Program-made: the position numbers and the translations under genes | Shown: positions 21,783 through 34,322 of the stretch, one piece after another | Position numbering within the stretch: position 1 is the stretch's first letter | Layout of the letters: each line of letters opens with the position of its first letter | From: Lycorma delicatula | Taxonomy: Eukaryota > Arthropoda > Insecta > Hemiptera > Fulgoridae | NCBI RefSeq assembly: GCF_047948215.1 | Contig: NC_134464.1 | Location: 36,837,520 to 36,901,519, forward strand | DNA length: 64,000 bases | Direction: 5' to 3' | Notes under the pieces: generated by a model | What the model saw: only the letters and a program-made list of their open reading frames with translations | What the model was told of the DNA's origin: nothing | The model's database searches: none

Positions 21783-22081
21783 CTTTTCTTTTTCCTGTTT
21801 AGCCTCCAATAATTACCATTAAAATATTACTTCAGAGGATGAATGAGAATGATATGTTTGAGTGTAAATGAAGTGCAGTCCTTGCACAGTCTGAGTTCGA
21901 CAATTCCTGAGATGTATGGTTAATTGAAACCTAGCCGCTAAAGAACACCGGTATCCACGGATCTAGTATTCAAATCCGTATAAAAATAACTTACTTTACT
22001 AGAACTTGAGCGCTGGAACTCTCGAGTTCCAAATCAGCTGATTTGGGAAGATGCATTCACCACTAGACCAACCCGGTGGGT
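21783..22081 (-). mobile_element. SINE family S1, full length
   Basis: Same family and orientation as the copy 730 bp upstream. All blocks are present from the A-rich end (TTCTTTTTCCTGTTTAGCC) to the head complement CACTAGACCAACCCGGTGG. No target duplication recognised. Confidence 0.85.
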
Positions 22082-22325
22082 TAAGACGGAAATATGATTA
22101 ACTGCGTACGATTTTAAGAAAATGTGAATCTCGTAGATGAAGTTAATAACTAACTCATAGCGTATTCTGGGGCGGAATTCTTCAAAGAGGATATATAAAA
22201 ACTAGTAATCAGTACCTAATTTCGATAACTACAATTAGAAAACAATTTTGTTTATAGTAATAAGTTTTGATTGTATTTAATTTTATTGTTCTTTTTTTGT
22301 TCAATTCAATTTTTTGATCGGTGAA

Positions 22326-23215
22326 ATTACTTTCCCGTCTAGCGCTGAGAGCTATAGCTGTAGCTCTAGAGAGAGCAGAGCTGTAGCTATAGAAGGGAAA
22401 GTATTGTAATCGGTTCAATTTGAGCATATGAGGTTTTCACCGGATCTTTACGTTTTGACACGTAAGGAAACCAAAAAACCAGGAGGAAATTTTCCAGATG
22501 TTCGTATGTACGCACGCGCGCGCGCGTGTGGGTGGGTGTTTGTGTGTGTGTTTGGTGTTACACTCTAGATCACCTTATAACTCCATCCAGAACTACTGAA
22601 CCAATTTTGACCGAACTTGATCAGATTACTTCTATACGTGGAGCATTGATTCCATTAAATTTTCAAATTAAAAGGTGAAGGGGTGAAGCTATAGAACAAG
22701 GTCACCCTTAGTATCTCGAGATTTCGCCTAATTAAGGTCTTAGATTCTATAGGCATATTTGTTAACAATTAAAAAAATAATATTTGTAAAAAAGTTTACA
22801 AAATCGCACCCCCACCTTAAAATATGCTCTAAATAAAATAGTGGCTAATTGAGTAAACTACACTATTAGTACCCCTCTCACCACAAGACCGCTAGTGTAC
22901 TACTGACGTACAGCTACTGTAGTCGTCTGCTATCTTGTGACGTTACAGGTGAGCGGTAGAATCAAATAAATGAATAATATTTAAAGTATAAAAAAGTATT
23001 TAAAGTAGCCACTAGTACCGCCACACCCGTGCGAATGAAATACGGTATGCGTGCGCGATTTAGTTAGAATCATTTAATTAAATAAACAAAAAATATTATA
23101 TTTAAATAAAATGATAAATATTTTAAATTAAGTTGTGTGTGTAAGCCGTGCATCAGAAAAATTCTGGGTGACGGGAAAGTCCTACAACTGTGTTGTCCTA
23201 CATAGCTTTTTTTTT
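22326..23215 (+). repeat. non-coding repeat C, copy 1
   Basis: Begins with an imperfect hairpin, CTATAGCTGTAGCTCT against AGAGCTGTAGCTATAG (about 22352-22391). It then has a CG/GT microsatellite (22510-22552) and the phrases AACAAGGTCACCCTTAGTAT, GAGATTTCGCCTAATTAAGG, TCGTCTGCTATCTTGTGACG and CTACAACTGTGTTGTC, all of which recur in order at 25.9-26.56 kb. No coding frame. Confidence 0.65.
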
Positions 23216-23219
23216 TAGA

Positions 23220-24195
23220 AAGTCCTTGTTTAACATTTATCAGTATAATCAAATTTTAATTTTAAACCAAATTGTTATGAATTAAATTAATGATGTTAAT
23301 TTTAATTAATTCCTAATTTTAAATTCTATCTGTCAAATTGATCCCTGGAAAAGTAATCTAATTTTTAACAGTTTTATCATTTAATTAGTTCAATAAATTT
23401 TTCAAACATATATCAATAATAATTATAAAAAATTAACATTTATTTAAAATTTAATTGTCAACAGAACACAATTAAAATTAATGTTAAATATTTTCATTTT
23501 TTTCCGTTTGTTGAATTTGAGATAAAAATTAATTATTTATCTACTATCCAAATTCGTATGCAACTAAAACATTTTGTTAATAAAATATAACTTATATAAT
23601 AGTAGATTTAATAAATTATTCATAAATATAATTCCACATGTTACGTGTATCCATGAATTTTTTTTTTTTTTTAATGCAATACAGTTTTCTTTATTATTCC
23701 GATTTAGGAAAATTTGTTTAGCACATCCATATGATGTATGTGTGTAAAAGGAGATTATGCTTGTGTTATTTGACAATGTGAATAATTCAGTTGACCAGGT
23801 CGGTTGACAAATCATGCAATTTATATGCTATGTTTTAGTTCAACAATATGCATATTTAATTTCTACCTCTGTAACTAGTAAACAGAGAAAGATGAATATT
23901 GATAAGGGAAATAGCGATGGCAAATAGATTTGTTGTGAGGCTGCGTGTCCATGGGTGATATAGAAGATAGAGAAAGAAAGAGAGAGAGAGAGAGCGATAG
24001 TAACTGTAATCATTTAATAATCATAAATACGTGTGTGATATTCGTGTCCTTCTCTTAAAAAAAAATCACCATCTATCTGTTCCATGATACTCAAAGTCCA
24101 AATTTCATTTCCTATTTATTTATTTACTAATAAATACTTTTAAGGGACTTTTAATGAGTTTAAAAAAATAAATTATCACATCATTTTTTCCTCTT
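23220..24195. other. AT-rich stretch without recognised feature
   Basis: Includes a GA-rich tract at about 23970-23995 (AGAGAGAGAGAGAGAG). The short open frames 23070-23252 and 23564-23815 show no motif. Confidence 0.5.
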
Positions 24196-24199
24196 TTAC

Positions 24200-25010
24200 T
24201 TTTCTAACATCATAGCTTTATAGCTATGCTGCAAGAAGTAAAGTTTAGTAATCATTCAAAAAATGGGGATTGGTATTTTTTATTTTAGTATTTCTCATTT
24301 TCAAATAATTATTATTTGTGTTGTCATATTGGGGAGAAAAACGGTTAAAAAAAGGCAAACAGCTTCGTTTTGCTTAATTTTTTATGTTAATTGCTATAGT
24401 TGACTCCATAAGATGTTGTAACCCAATACTCAAAAAATAAACAAAAAAACGTGCAGGAGCAATGTTCATACGTACATATGTGTTGGCGTGTTTGAGGATT
24501 AATAACATTTGACTAGATGAACAATTTTTGATGAAATTTAACACAGATGCTCGTTTGTATGGGGAAATTTGTTGGTAAAATTTGTGGTCATCATCACGTG
24601 GGGGGTATATAGTTTTTTTGCGTCAAATTAATCAAAGGTTTGCTTACATAATCCCATTTTATATTAAGCTTGGTATATGTTTATATGCTCACATTACCAT
24701 TTAAAAAAAAAAATTCCCCTAAATCCTCTCCTTTCCCAAAAATTCGAAAAATGCTATCTTTTTATTTATTACATAATTTTTAACCGATTTTTTTTTAAAT
24801 TTCTTTCTAAACATGGTAGTACTGAAAATGGATCTCAAAAAATGAAGTACTTTGGGTTCAATATTGGAGATGGGGGAGCCAATCAATGTTTAAATATATC
24901 AATTTTTTGAATTATTTAAAACTTTTTTACATGTATCATTATTTCTGCACCATATATTAATAAATAACCAAGGCGAAGAAAGTTTAAAAACATTGTTATC
25001 AGTTTTTTCT
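24200..25010 (+). repeat. dispersed non-coding repeat B, copy 2
   Basis: Starts near CTTTATAGCTATGCTGCAAG (compare CTACAGCTATGCTGTAAG at 45.49 kb) and continues with TGATGAAATTTAACAC, TTGGTAAAATTTG, TTTGCTTACATAATCCC, CACATTACCATTT, CTTTCTAAACATGGTAGT and CAATATTGGAGATGGGG. The same order is found at 45.5-46.1 kb. The 77-codon frame within is not maintained in the other copy. Confidence 0.65.
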
Positions 25011-25014
25011 TTGT

Positions 25015-25650
25015 AATAAGTATTTTTACAAATACTTTGTCAGAACGTATGGTATAAATTTTGTTTTGTAAACGATTAAAAAATTTTAATACAGAAAGGT
25101 TCGAGAATACAGAACGGTCTCCGAAGTGATAAAAATTTAATATAAATTTATACGTAATATAAAATTGATATATTTAGAATATACACAAATTCATAATATA
25201 CGTAAGTATATCTTTATAAAACATGGATTACAAATGTATATATATATATATATTATAAATTTTATATCAGTGACTGTGATCAGGAAGGTCTTAATAATTT
25301 AAATTTTTATTTGTTTTCTTTTTTAATCGGAAATTTATATATTAATACGTTTTAGTGAGTGGAGATTTCTAGGAAACAACATAGAGAAAACAGGGAATTA
25401 AATAATAATAATAGTAGCACTAGTAAATGATGACTTATTTTTATAAATAATTATATCCTCTTGCTAATGTGTATTTTTTAAATATATTTTTTTAAATATT
25501 TTATACGTATGACATTTTTTTTTGTAATCACTTTAATTGCCACAAATAAAAAAATATATGTATATTTATATCACCTATTATAGTTCCATTCAGAATTTCC
25601 ATATTTATTTATTATTTTTTTAACAGTTGCTTAGCAAAATAATTTGATAC
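25015..25650. other. unassigned AT-rich stretch
   Basis: Contains a (TA)n run at about 25238-25252. Nothing else recognised. Confidence 0.5.
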
Positions 25651-25654
25651 AAAA

Positions 25655-25725
25655 AAACTGATGTGGACACCATATGACTTTCCTGTACCCCAATTAAATT
25701 ACTTATACACATTTTTTGCTGCACT
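25655..25725 (-). repeat. repeat A, end fragment
   Basis: Only the TGATGTGGACACCATATGAC end and the following ATTAAATTACTTATACACAT survive. Confidence 0.6.
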
Positions 25726-25909
25726 TCATTTAAACTTATTTCATTTGAAATTCAGATAAACCTCCAATTTTTTATTAAAATGGACACTTATACAATTGCA
25801 TTGTGGTGGATACCACATTGCATACGTTTCTTTATGACATCCGTATCAGCATTTTATATTAGTTTATATATTAATTCAGTTTCACGTCGTTCAACTAATG
25901 TGGTGGTTC

Positions 25910-26565
25910 ACACATCTTAAAAAGATCAAGGGGGTGAGGCTGTAGAGCAAGGTTACCCTCAGTATTTCGAGATTTCGCCTAATTAAGGTCATACTTTTCT
26001 TAGGCATATTTAATAACAATTAAAGAATAACAATATTTGCAAGAAAAAACTTTTAGCAAAATCGTACCCCCTCTTTCCAACAAAGAAATGCTGTTGTAGT
26101 CGACTGCTATGTTGTGACGTCACAGACGAGTAGTAGAATTAAAGAAATGAATAATATTTATAGTGTAAAAAAGTAACTCGGTCTGGCTGGGTCTCAAACT
26201 GGATCGCCCAGTTGACTTGGTATCTGACGCGTTAAGCCTCGCGGCTACATCAGTCTGACGACCGTACAAGCAAAATTTGTTCTATGTAAGTTGTTAAATT
26301 ACATTAGTTTAGTTAATGCCGGCCGTCGCCGCTAGTACCGCTACCCTCAAGCGATTTAAATACTGTATGCGTCTTCTTTAGTTAGAATCACTGAATTAAA
26401 TAAACGAAAAATATTGTAATTAAATAAAATAATAAATATTTTTAATTAAGTTGTGTGTGTGTGTGTGTGTGTGTATGTGTGTATGTAGTTGTATGTGTGT
26501 GTATCTACTCACAGTTGTAGGAATAGCCGCGTGAAAATTCTACAACTGTGTTGTCACCTTTTTCT
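25910..26565 (+). repeat. non-coding repeat C, copy 2, with an inserted tRNA-like piece
   Basis: Follows copy 1 phrase by phrase, but carries about 150 extra bases at 26180-26330 and a longer GT microsatellite (26451-26505). Near its end CACAGTTGTAG and CTACAACTGTG (26510-26555) form a perfect 11-bp stem. The left part of copy 1, with the CTATAGCT hairpin, is absent. Confidence 0.65.
26180..26330 (-). mobile_element. candidate third SINE family S3 (tRNA-like), inside repeat C
   Basis: Minus-sense reading has a possible A box (TAGCCGCGAGGC), CTTAACGCGTCAGATACC, and a B-box-like AGTTTGAGACCCAGCC about 60 bases downstream: tRNA-like spacing. It is absent from the aligned position in repeat C copy 1 (about 23000), so it is an insertion. 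A single copy in the window means the family is inferred. Confidence 0.45.
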
Positions 26566-26569
26566 ATTT

Positions 26570-27580
26570 AATTTGACTAATAAAAGCAAAATACTTGAGG
26601 AAACTACATTAACTCGTATTTTTTTTCATGAGCTTTTCCATTTTCCTATTATCCAGTAGTCTCCGTCTCCAGATATTACTCCCGCTTATACAAGTTGTAA
26701 TTTAATTATTGGAGTTTTTATAATTTTACAAATAATAAACTCGTATAATTTTCATTTTATATAATAATTTTTTTTCAAATCACGCTTCACAATTTTTTTT
26801 ACGATTCTTTTATAATAATCACTATTAATTAACATGATAACTTCAGAGTTAGGATTGTTTTTTTTTTTGTTTTTAATTTAATAAATATTTATTTCATTTG
26901 AAATATTTTTCCGATACTTTATCGGTTAGAACCAACTTTATTTTATAATATTATTTTTATTTTTTTGTTTCTAAATTATGTTTAGCAATATATTTAATTT
27001 TAATGTGTATAATATTTACAAGCACTTCGATTTTATACTCGTACATTCGAACAAATTAAAATTTATTGATGAATGAAAACAAAGCTAATCTAATTAAATA
27101 GATGGTTAACTTTTAACCTTCTCAAATATAAATTTACAAATAGAATAATCTTGCGGTTATTGTTTTATCAAAGAGTTCTGATTTAAAGCCCAAAATGTTC
27201 ATCGTGTTCGAATCAATTAAAAGACAAATCGCTTCGATTTATTTAATTCTAAAATTATACTTGCTTTTAGCATTTTATAGCCAGTTAATTTAATTATTTA
27301 TTTGTAATTATTTTTTTAAGTTTGTAAAATTTGTAAATTTTATAACTTTCTTTGATGTAATTCAATCAATTTCTTCAATAATCACTTAAATGAAGTTACA
27401 GGACTCGATTCCCAGGATTTGGATTTGCTATGAGAGAAACCCTTTAAAGTTTTTATAAAACTAAACTAATATCACTAAATAAAAGCTGCAACCTAACAAT
27501 TGATTCTAAAAAAATTATGCAATCTTGAAATAGCATTTAATAAGTAATAAATAATATGCAAGTAAAATAATTATTTTATT
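26570..27580. other. unassigned AT-rich stretch
   Basis: No coding frame, RNA or repeat copy recognised. Confidence 0.5.
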
Positions 27581-27584
27581 ATCT

Positions 27585-28840
27585 TAATAAACGAGCAAAG
27601 TAAATAAACTAAGGGCAAATGGTTCACACAGTCCAAGAAAACATAAAAGAACTGAAGATAATATAAGAAATTATCAGTGGCGGCTCGTAACTAAAATTAG
27701 TGGAGGTGCTGTTCCAGAAAACTTTTTTCTAGGCCTTTTCAAGGCCATGGTTAAAGTAAAATAAAATAAAAGTAATGTAAAATAAAAGAAATGAATCAAA
27801 TAGAATAGCTGGAAGCAGGATAATAATCTAATTCTACACCGTATTACATTCAAGAATATGGTGCACGGTTTTTAAACCGGATACGGTTTAAAAAACCATA
27901 TGATGTACCAAATGGTTGTACATTGTTTTTAAGCACAATGTCCTTAAAATCCATATTCGGTTTAACCGAATAAATAATAAAATGTCAATACAAATAATAT
28001 ATTTTTAGTATTATTAGGTAATAACTAAATAAAAATTCCGCTTAAAAACACTATTGTATAATGGTGCTTAATTTAGATTTCTATCTAAACAGAAACAAAT
28101 ACATAATTCGATTTTACTAATTACTTTCTCTTTCACCCTTCCAACGTATTTTTGGACAGATTTGGCAATAAAAGAGCCCTTCCTTTCCGCCATCTTCTGA
28201 TCACTACTCAAAAAACAACTAAACCACTTTCATATTCCTTACACCGACTAGACTAGAAAAGGGAATGAACAAGGAACGTTTCATACACACGCGGAGTAAA
28301 AAAAACTACCTTTCACCAGCACGCCATGGTCGGCACTGTGGGAGAGACAGTTCTCTCTCTCTTCCTCGCAGCCTCGCATACAGCTTCCTAAGTGCGCAAA
28401 CGCACAACAGCCAAAACCACGCTGCTGGGACTGTGAAGCGCCCAGTTCCATACAAAGATTTTTGTATCTTTTTCATAAACTGGGGTATCGTACTGACATT
28501 TAAGCTTAAGGATTATAATTGTACAAGTATAAAGAAAAAATTAAAGAAAAAGGGAGGCATTATATTAAACTTTATCGATAATATCATGTGGAAATAGGGG
28601 GTGCTGCATTTCCACAGCGTTTATACGCGAGCCGCGACTGGAAATTATAAAAGAAAGTGAAATTTTACAGAGAATATTTAAAGAAGAAAATAAATGGTTC
28701 CACAAGAAGCGGAAAACGCCAGAAAACGAAGCTGAGCTTTCTGTAGAACGAAGGAAAGAGGTATTAGAAATAATAAAGAGGTACTGGGCAGATAGAAAGA
28801 CAGAAAAAAAACGACCGAAAATAAATAAATGATATAACAT
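27585..28840 (+). pseudogene. LINE beta C-terminal fragment split by a hAT element
   Basis: The two outer pieces (27600-27674 and 28641-28835) together correspond to the protein tail found uninterrupted at 61.28-61.51 kb. The left piece has 'QENIKELK'-like wording. The right piece has 'EIIKESEILQRIFKEENKW', 'ELSVERRKEV' and 'IKRYWADRKTEKK', ending at a TGA near 28832. The ending 'RYWADRKTEKK' is identical in both copies, which marks this as the genuine ORF2 C terminus. The fragment is not functional, being 5' truncated and interrupted. Confidence 0.75.
27675..28640 (+). mobile_element. non-autonomous hAT element, 966 bp
   Basis: Begins CAGTGGCGGCTCGT and ends with the inverted form GCGAGCCGCGACTG (two mismatches in 14). 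It is flanked by a perfect 8-bp duplication GAAATTAT (27667-27674 and 28641-28648), the hAT hallmark. The interior has no transposase. The 110-codon frame at 28265-28597 has no hAT signature and is taken as chance. Subterminal CGGTTTAA repeats are present (27878-27975). It lies within a LINE beta tail. Confidence 0.9.
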
Positions 28841-28974
28841 GTTCCAAGGTGAACTATTCCGAGAAAAAATCATGAAAAGAATTAAAGGATCTTATCAAAA
28901 AAATCGTCTACATTTAGGAGAACTTGGCTTGCCAATGTAAAATAAGTAATCGAGTTCAATGAAGAAGTTGATGG

Positions 28975-29385
28975 AATTACTGGCAGTTATACACCTGGTA
29001 TGATGGCTCGACCTGGTATGGCTTGGGGATGAGGGACAGCCCTCTGCGGAGCTGCCATTCGCCCGTGCTTGCACGAGTGGGCGGTAGCGATGAGGCACGG
29101 GGACTCTCTCACTACCGAGACCCTCTAAAAAGACCGAGTCCCGGCGGCGATGCTCCACTCGGGATATCCCCGTTAGAGGCATTGACATAAAGACAGAGTC
29201 CCTGTTCCCGGAGTGTGGACCCAGGAACGGCATAGCCGGTCCTACTCTAGAGGTTTGAGGCGGGCGTAAAGTAAGATCCGACCGGCAGGCCGAGACGTGG
29301 AGGCCCGTTAGAGGAAAAGACACTCCCCTGGGCTGTGTAATACTTAACTGCAGGATCCGGCCCGGGGGAGAAGAAAAAAAAACAT
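28975..29385 (+). mobile_element. GC-rich block related to R1-like LINE 3' region
   Basis: Strongly GC-rich insert. Phrases GACCGAGTCCCGG, GACAGAGTCCCTG, GGAACGGCATAGCCGG and TTAACTGCAGGATCCGGCC recur in the blocks at 7.7-8.0 kb and, in part, at 5.0-5.3 and 51.4-51.6 kb. The 174-codon minus-strand frame follows from GC content and is not evidence of a gene. Confidence 0.55.
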
Positions 29386-29419
29386 GGTCACGCAAAATCT
29401 TTAGATATTTAGTTGTCAA

Positions 29420-30520
29420 TAATCGTTGAGATTATGACACTAATAGAGGGGCTTTAAATTTAAATTATTTTATTTGAATTATGCATTACTTATTAATCGA
29501 TTTATCATACTTTTTTTCGTAATGTAATTTTTAATGTTTGTTCTGTAGCAGTTATATTTTGATTATTGTTCAGGAAAAATATAATATTTGAATGTTTTAT
29601 TATTACCTGTGTAGGGAACGTAAATAAATTAAATAAACGTAAATAAATAATTTTTGTGTTACTCTAATAATGTCTTGTTTTTCCCAACCAGTTTTGCATC
29701 TACTGCCGGTTCTGGGCGTGTGTGTATTGGAAAAATGTAATTATCGCTTCCGGTTTGTCAGGCCTGACATACCTGCAGATGTACTCTAATATTCTAAAAT
29801 TAAATTTAAATATCTATTTAAACTATATTTTTCATTAAATGAAGAAATACAATGTTATTTTTTAACCTTGATATCTACTGGGAATTCTGAAAATTCCCTG
29901 TAGGTACTACATTCTTTTACCTACTGGGAATATCTTTTGTCATTACCAATAAACACCTCTACTCTTTCACAAAGAAATGTATTATAGATTTTCAATAAAC
30001 CTGCAATATAGTTTAATTTTACTGAAGCTTGTAATAATATTATTATAATTAACGGGTAAACTGGATGAAATATTTTATAATTTATTAGGTAAAAGTTTTT
30101 AAGTTTTATTTTATTATTATCTTTATTATTGTATATTTATTTAATTTTTGTTAGAACAGTCTTTACTGTTTTACAAGTTTGTATTTCAAAACATAATATT
30201 CTATCCAATACCTTTCGAAAATTCAGACATTAGATTTATTCATCAACCAAATATAAACACTGCATATAAACAATTTTCCTGGATTGGTCACAATAAATTC
30301 TTTCATTAGATAATATCAGATTGCAATTCCAGTACAGACCTCCATATTCTCACCATCGACAGATTTTCAAAAAATGAAGAGAGATCAAGGAAAAATGTAA
30401 ATGATAAGGAAGGACAATCTATCGGAACTACAGTATGAACGATGGTATATGTAAAATCTAAAGGGGTGGGTCCTCCCAACAAGCTGCCTCTACTTGCCTC
30501 GTCTAACCCACACCACTAAG
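29420..30520. other. unassigned stretch
   Basis: AT-rich, with a small less-AT patch at 29690-29795 and a short hairpin GGGAATT / AATTCCC at 29879-29896. No feature supported. Confidence 0.5.
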
Positions 30521-30527
30521 CTAACTT

Positions 30528-30815
30528 TTTTCCTGCTTAGCCTCCGGGAATCACCGTCATGTATTACTTCAGAGAGGATGAATGACGATGATATACATGG
30601 ATGTAAGTGAAGTGTAGTCTTGTATAGACTCAGGTCGACCATTTTTGAGATGTGTGATTAATTGAAACCCAGTCACCAAAGAACACCGGTATTCACGATC
30701 TAGTTTTCAAATCCGTATAAAAGTAACTGCCTTTACTAGAATTTAAACGTTTCAACTCTCGACTTCCAAATCAGCCGATTTGCGAATACGCGTTCACCAC
30801 TAGACCAACCCGGTT
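30528..30815 (-). mobile_element. SINE family S1, full length
   Basis: Minus-sense head (TTGGTCTAGTGGTGAACGCG), the CAAATCGGC arm, body and tail CCTCTCTGAAGTAATAC...CCGGAGGC are all present. No clear target duplication. Confidence 0.85.
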
Positions 30816-30819
30816 AATT

Positions 30820-33456
30820 ACTCCTATAATTTATCATCCGTAACACGTGCTACTGGTTGCATCAAAAGTAATGTGTAAATGATATTAAAAAATAATTTTC
30901 GTAAATAACTACCCCACATCAAAGAAAATCATAACATTATGATTAATGTTATGATTAGTTAATAGCCTATAATAAATAAATAACTGATTTCATATACTTT
31001 GTAATACGCCATTGTTACTATTTATTTATAGCAAAACCTTTAACATGTTTAGCATACTTTTTCAATTTTCAAGTTTAACATACTTGAAAAAAAATCTTTC
31101 AGGAAATAAAAAATAAATTGCTTCATACACATCTTGAACATAATATTAGGAATAAGTAATTTTATCTGTAATATAAACTACTAGAACGTATTTCTTTACC
31201 ATAATAGTGACGTCATAATTAGACACGGTGCAAGTCATTAAAAATTAATTGATGTGACTTTTGAGTTACACTACTATCATTGCTGGTGTGAGAAGTCCCT
31301 GAACAATGGCGGGGATGGCATAGCTTACTGTGGATTCGCCTTCTGATGTTACATACACTATAACTGTTTGACTTAGATGATGTATAAGAGTGTATTTTTG
31401 ACAGTTAGCACTTATTTCCTTTACAATCCCTCGGGATGTTGGGGAATTTTTACATAGATGTTGTACTATATATTATTGATTGATAATTTTGTGTAGGTAA
31501 ATTAAATATATCGTAAAATAAAGATTGCTTATCTACCAAAAATCATCAAAATATAATTGCAGAATTCTTAAACAACAAACTTCTCATTACAGAAATTGTA
31601 TGACATGATGTAATATCCACGTAAAAAATAATCTTTGAAACCATATCTGTATTGGAAATATATTTATAAATAATCATCCTTAAATTTGAGCCTAAATCCT
31701 GCAACGTAAAAAAATCTGAATATGGTTTTTAATTTTCTAAAATATTTATTTAAAATTCTTTTGATTAGATTAGTTAAAGTTGATATATTTACAAACTTTA
31801 TTTTCATAATGTTTTTGTTAGTACTTAAAAAACTTTAGTACAAAATTTTTAATGTTGTTGAATAAACATTAGATTGTAATGTTATTTATAATTTGATAGT
31901 GTTCATTCTTTGCTTGTGCCATTAATTGAACTGAAAAACCAATAGACATATTTTATTAATGTATTTATTACAAAATAATACTAGGGTCACTCAATATGAC
32001 TACGTTAAACTATGTCTCTCCAATGCAACCATTTATTTAAAAGGTTCGTTATTGTGTTAATTACGTAATGATTTATAAAAATGAAAAGTATATTTAAAAA
32101 AAAATAATAATTTTGCTGTATTATTTATAAATTTATTAATTATAATTATTTATGTTTAAAAAAAAATTTATTGGTATTAATACAGAACAAAGATGTAGCA
32201 TGTGTACTGCGTAAGACTAAAATCCATGACCCTGTGAAATATGTGGGAAGTAGTAAATTCTCTAGTAGGAATATGATTTACTCATTTTACTTAGTTTACA
32301 CATTCACGAAAGTTCTAACAACATATATTTTTACTTATGTAAAAATATTTCTTTTCTTTTTTTTTTGAGAAAAAGTAAGGTTCATTTTAATTATTTTAAC
32401 AATTTTTTTTTTAAATTATTTTTGTTATTATCTTTGGTATATATTTTTTTATATTATTTGGTACGAATATAATGTCTGTAATCATAGTATGTTTCAAATA
32501 TAATTAAAATAATAATAATAATTATTATTATTATTATTATCCTTTAATGCATTCAGTCCATTAATAATTTTTCTTATATTCTTGACTAACCATGGTACTG
32601 TTTAGTAATGAAAATCCGGTTCTAGTTACGTCATGTATTTAACATGACGTCACTTTATATTTTTGTCGATACATATTGTTCTATGTTCTTCTACTGTGTC
32701 AATCATCTTCACACGAAACTTCTGACAGAAGAGTTCCCTTATCATCATTATGTAAATCGGAAACTATCTCCTGAAACAGAAAATTATTAAAAAAAAAAAA
32801 TTAATTTTAAAATGTTAACATATTTATATATTCACATTATTTATTCTGTATTGTAATCCCTTTGGTAGTGTTTATTTAATTGAGTTCAAGTTAATTTGAA
32901 GTAACATTAAAAATTCATGGTAAACATAGATAATTACGTAATCACTATACTTTCTCATCTCCCAAGTTTTGATTGTAACCTTTTTTTTTAATATAAAAAG
33001 AAATAAACGCTTGTCTATATAATGAAAAATTCTTTCACAACTCTTAATTCAGTTCATTTACGTATTTGATCAGTAAAGTCATAATAAACCAAATGGGGTT
33101 TTTTGTTTGAAACGAATATAATTTTTTAAGCATTTTATAATTTTTTTTGTTACTTTTAATTATAAATATTTTTTTTGTATTTTGGGATATAAGTTCTTTT
33201 TGATTTAGTTAAATTCTTTGTTTTTTTTTTCTTGTTTTTTTTTTTGTGTAGCTGAAACATAAGAAAAAAATAATGTCAAGAAGTGGCGAAAGACACAAAT
33301 TATTAGATGTATTTATTTTTATTAAAAACAAAAAAAAACACATATATATAAAATTACTTGAAGAACGAAATTTGAAGAAACGTAGACGTTAATAAAACAG
33401 ATATGTACTATAATTATTTTAGACGTGAAAAATAAATTATTAGAAAATGTATTATA

Positions 33457-33494
<38 letters not shown>

Positions 33495-33700
33495 GAGTTT
33501 TAGTTATGTTTCCAATTCAAGAACTCATAAAATGTGGTCTATTGATATTTTAACATACAGTCGCGTGTTTACGGTTTGACAAGATTATTGAGAGATTACC
33601 AAACAAGAATTTCTTTTAAATAAAATTTATTACTCTAAAAACGTATAAAATAAAATATTTAATAATAATAATAATAATAATACATAATGTTTTTAAAATA
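30820..33700. other. nearly 3 kb AT-rich stretch with trinucleotide repeats
   Basis: Holds a self-complementary AAT/ATT microsatellite at about 32505-32540 and an (AAT)n tract at 33457-33495, with a short AAT tract at 33663-33681. Short frames, for example 32171-32368, have no motif. No gene seen. Confidence 0.55.
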
Positions 33701-34120
33701 GTGAGCTGGTTATAATTTTTTGGATTATACGTGTAAAACTAAACAAAAAATATCCTTAGGAAAAATGGCAATTTTTCGTTCGTTCTCCCCCTGTCCGCCA
33801 TTTTGTTATATTTTTTTATCTCAAGTTAGAATAGACAAATCACATTAATATTTGGTAAGCGTCTTGGAAATAAAGTTTATAAAAAAATCAGGATTTAAAT
33901 ACCTTCGCAAATTATACAAAATGGCGGCCATGTTTATTTTTCAATCCGTTATATTAGTTAAATATTAGTTCAATCAAAATTTATTTTTTTATAAAATATT
34001 AAGTCTTTTACTTTGAAAAAATGACATTTTATTTTTTTAAATTGGTTAAAACATAATCGAGTTATGGGAGAAAATTGATGTTGCTCCATCTACATTATAT
34101 AATCCGGTTCCGCAACCCGT
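33700..34120 (+). repeat. repeat I, copy 1
   Basis: Ends with the phrase order AAATATTAAG, TTTACT, ATTGGTTAAAACATAATCGA, GTTATGGGAGAAAATTGATG, which recurs at 42.76-42.86 kb. Also holds an inverted pair CCGCCATTTTG (33796) and CAAAATGGCGG (33918). Confidence 0.5.
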
Positions 34121-34322
34121 TGTCCTGTTCCAATTCTTAAATAATTTTTCTATTTACCTCCTAAATATGTTTTTAATTGTACCTGATAATTAAAATTAAA
34201 ATAAAAAAACTAACGCGCGTGTACATTCACAGACATACCCTAAATATTTATTTGTTAACAAATTAAAATACTGTATTTAATAATAAATAAATAAATTTTA
34301 AAATTACAATTTTTTTTATTTT

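Noticed and set aside
28265..28597. 110-codon frame inside the hAT element as its transposase
   Set aside because: Too short and without the hAT dimerisation or catalytic wording; the element is best seen as non-autonomous.
28895..29419. 174-codon minus-strand open frame as a host gene
   Set aside because: It lies over a GC-rich repeat block; homologous blocks at 7.7 and 5.0 kb have different frames and no conserved protein, so it is a composition effect.
30820..33700. Possible regulatory region because of self-complementary AAT/ATT tracts
   Set aside because: Such tracts are common simple repeats in AT-rich insect DNA; no other signal supports a function.
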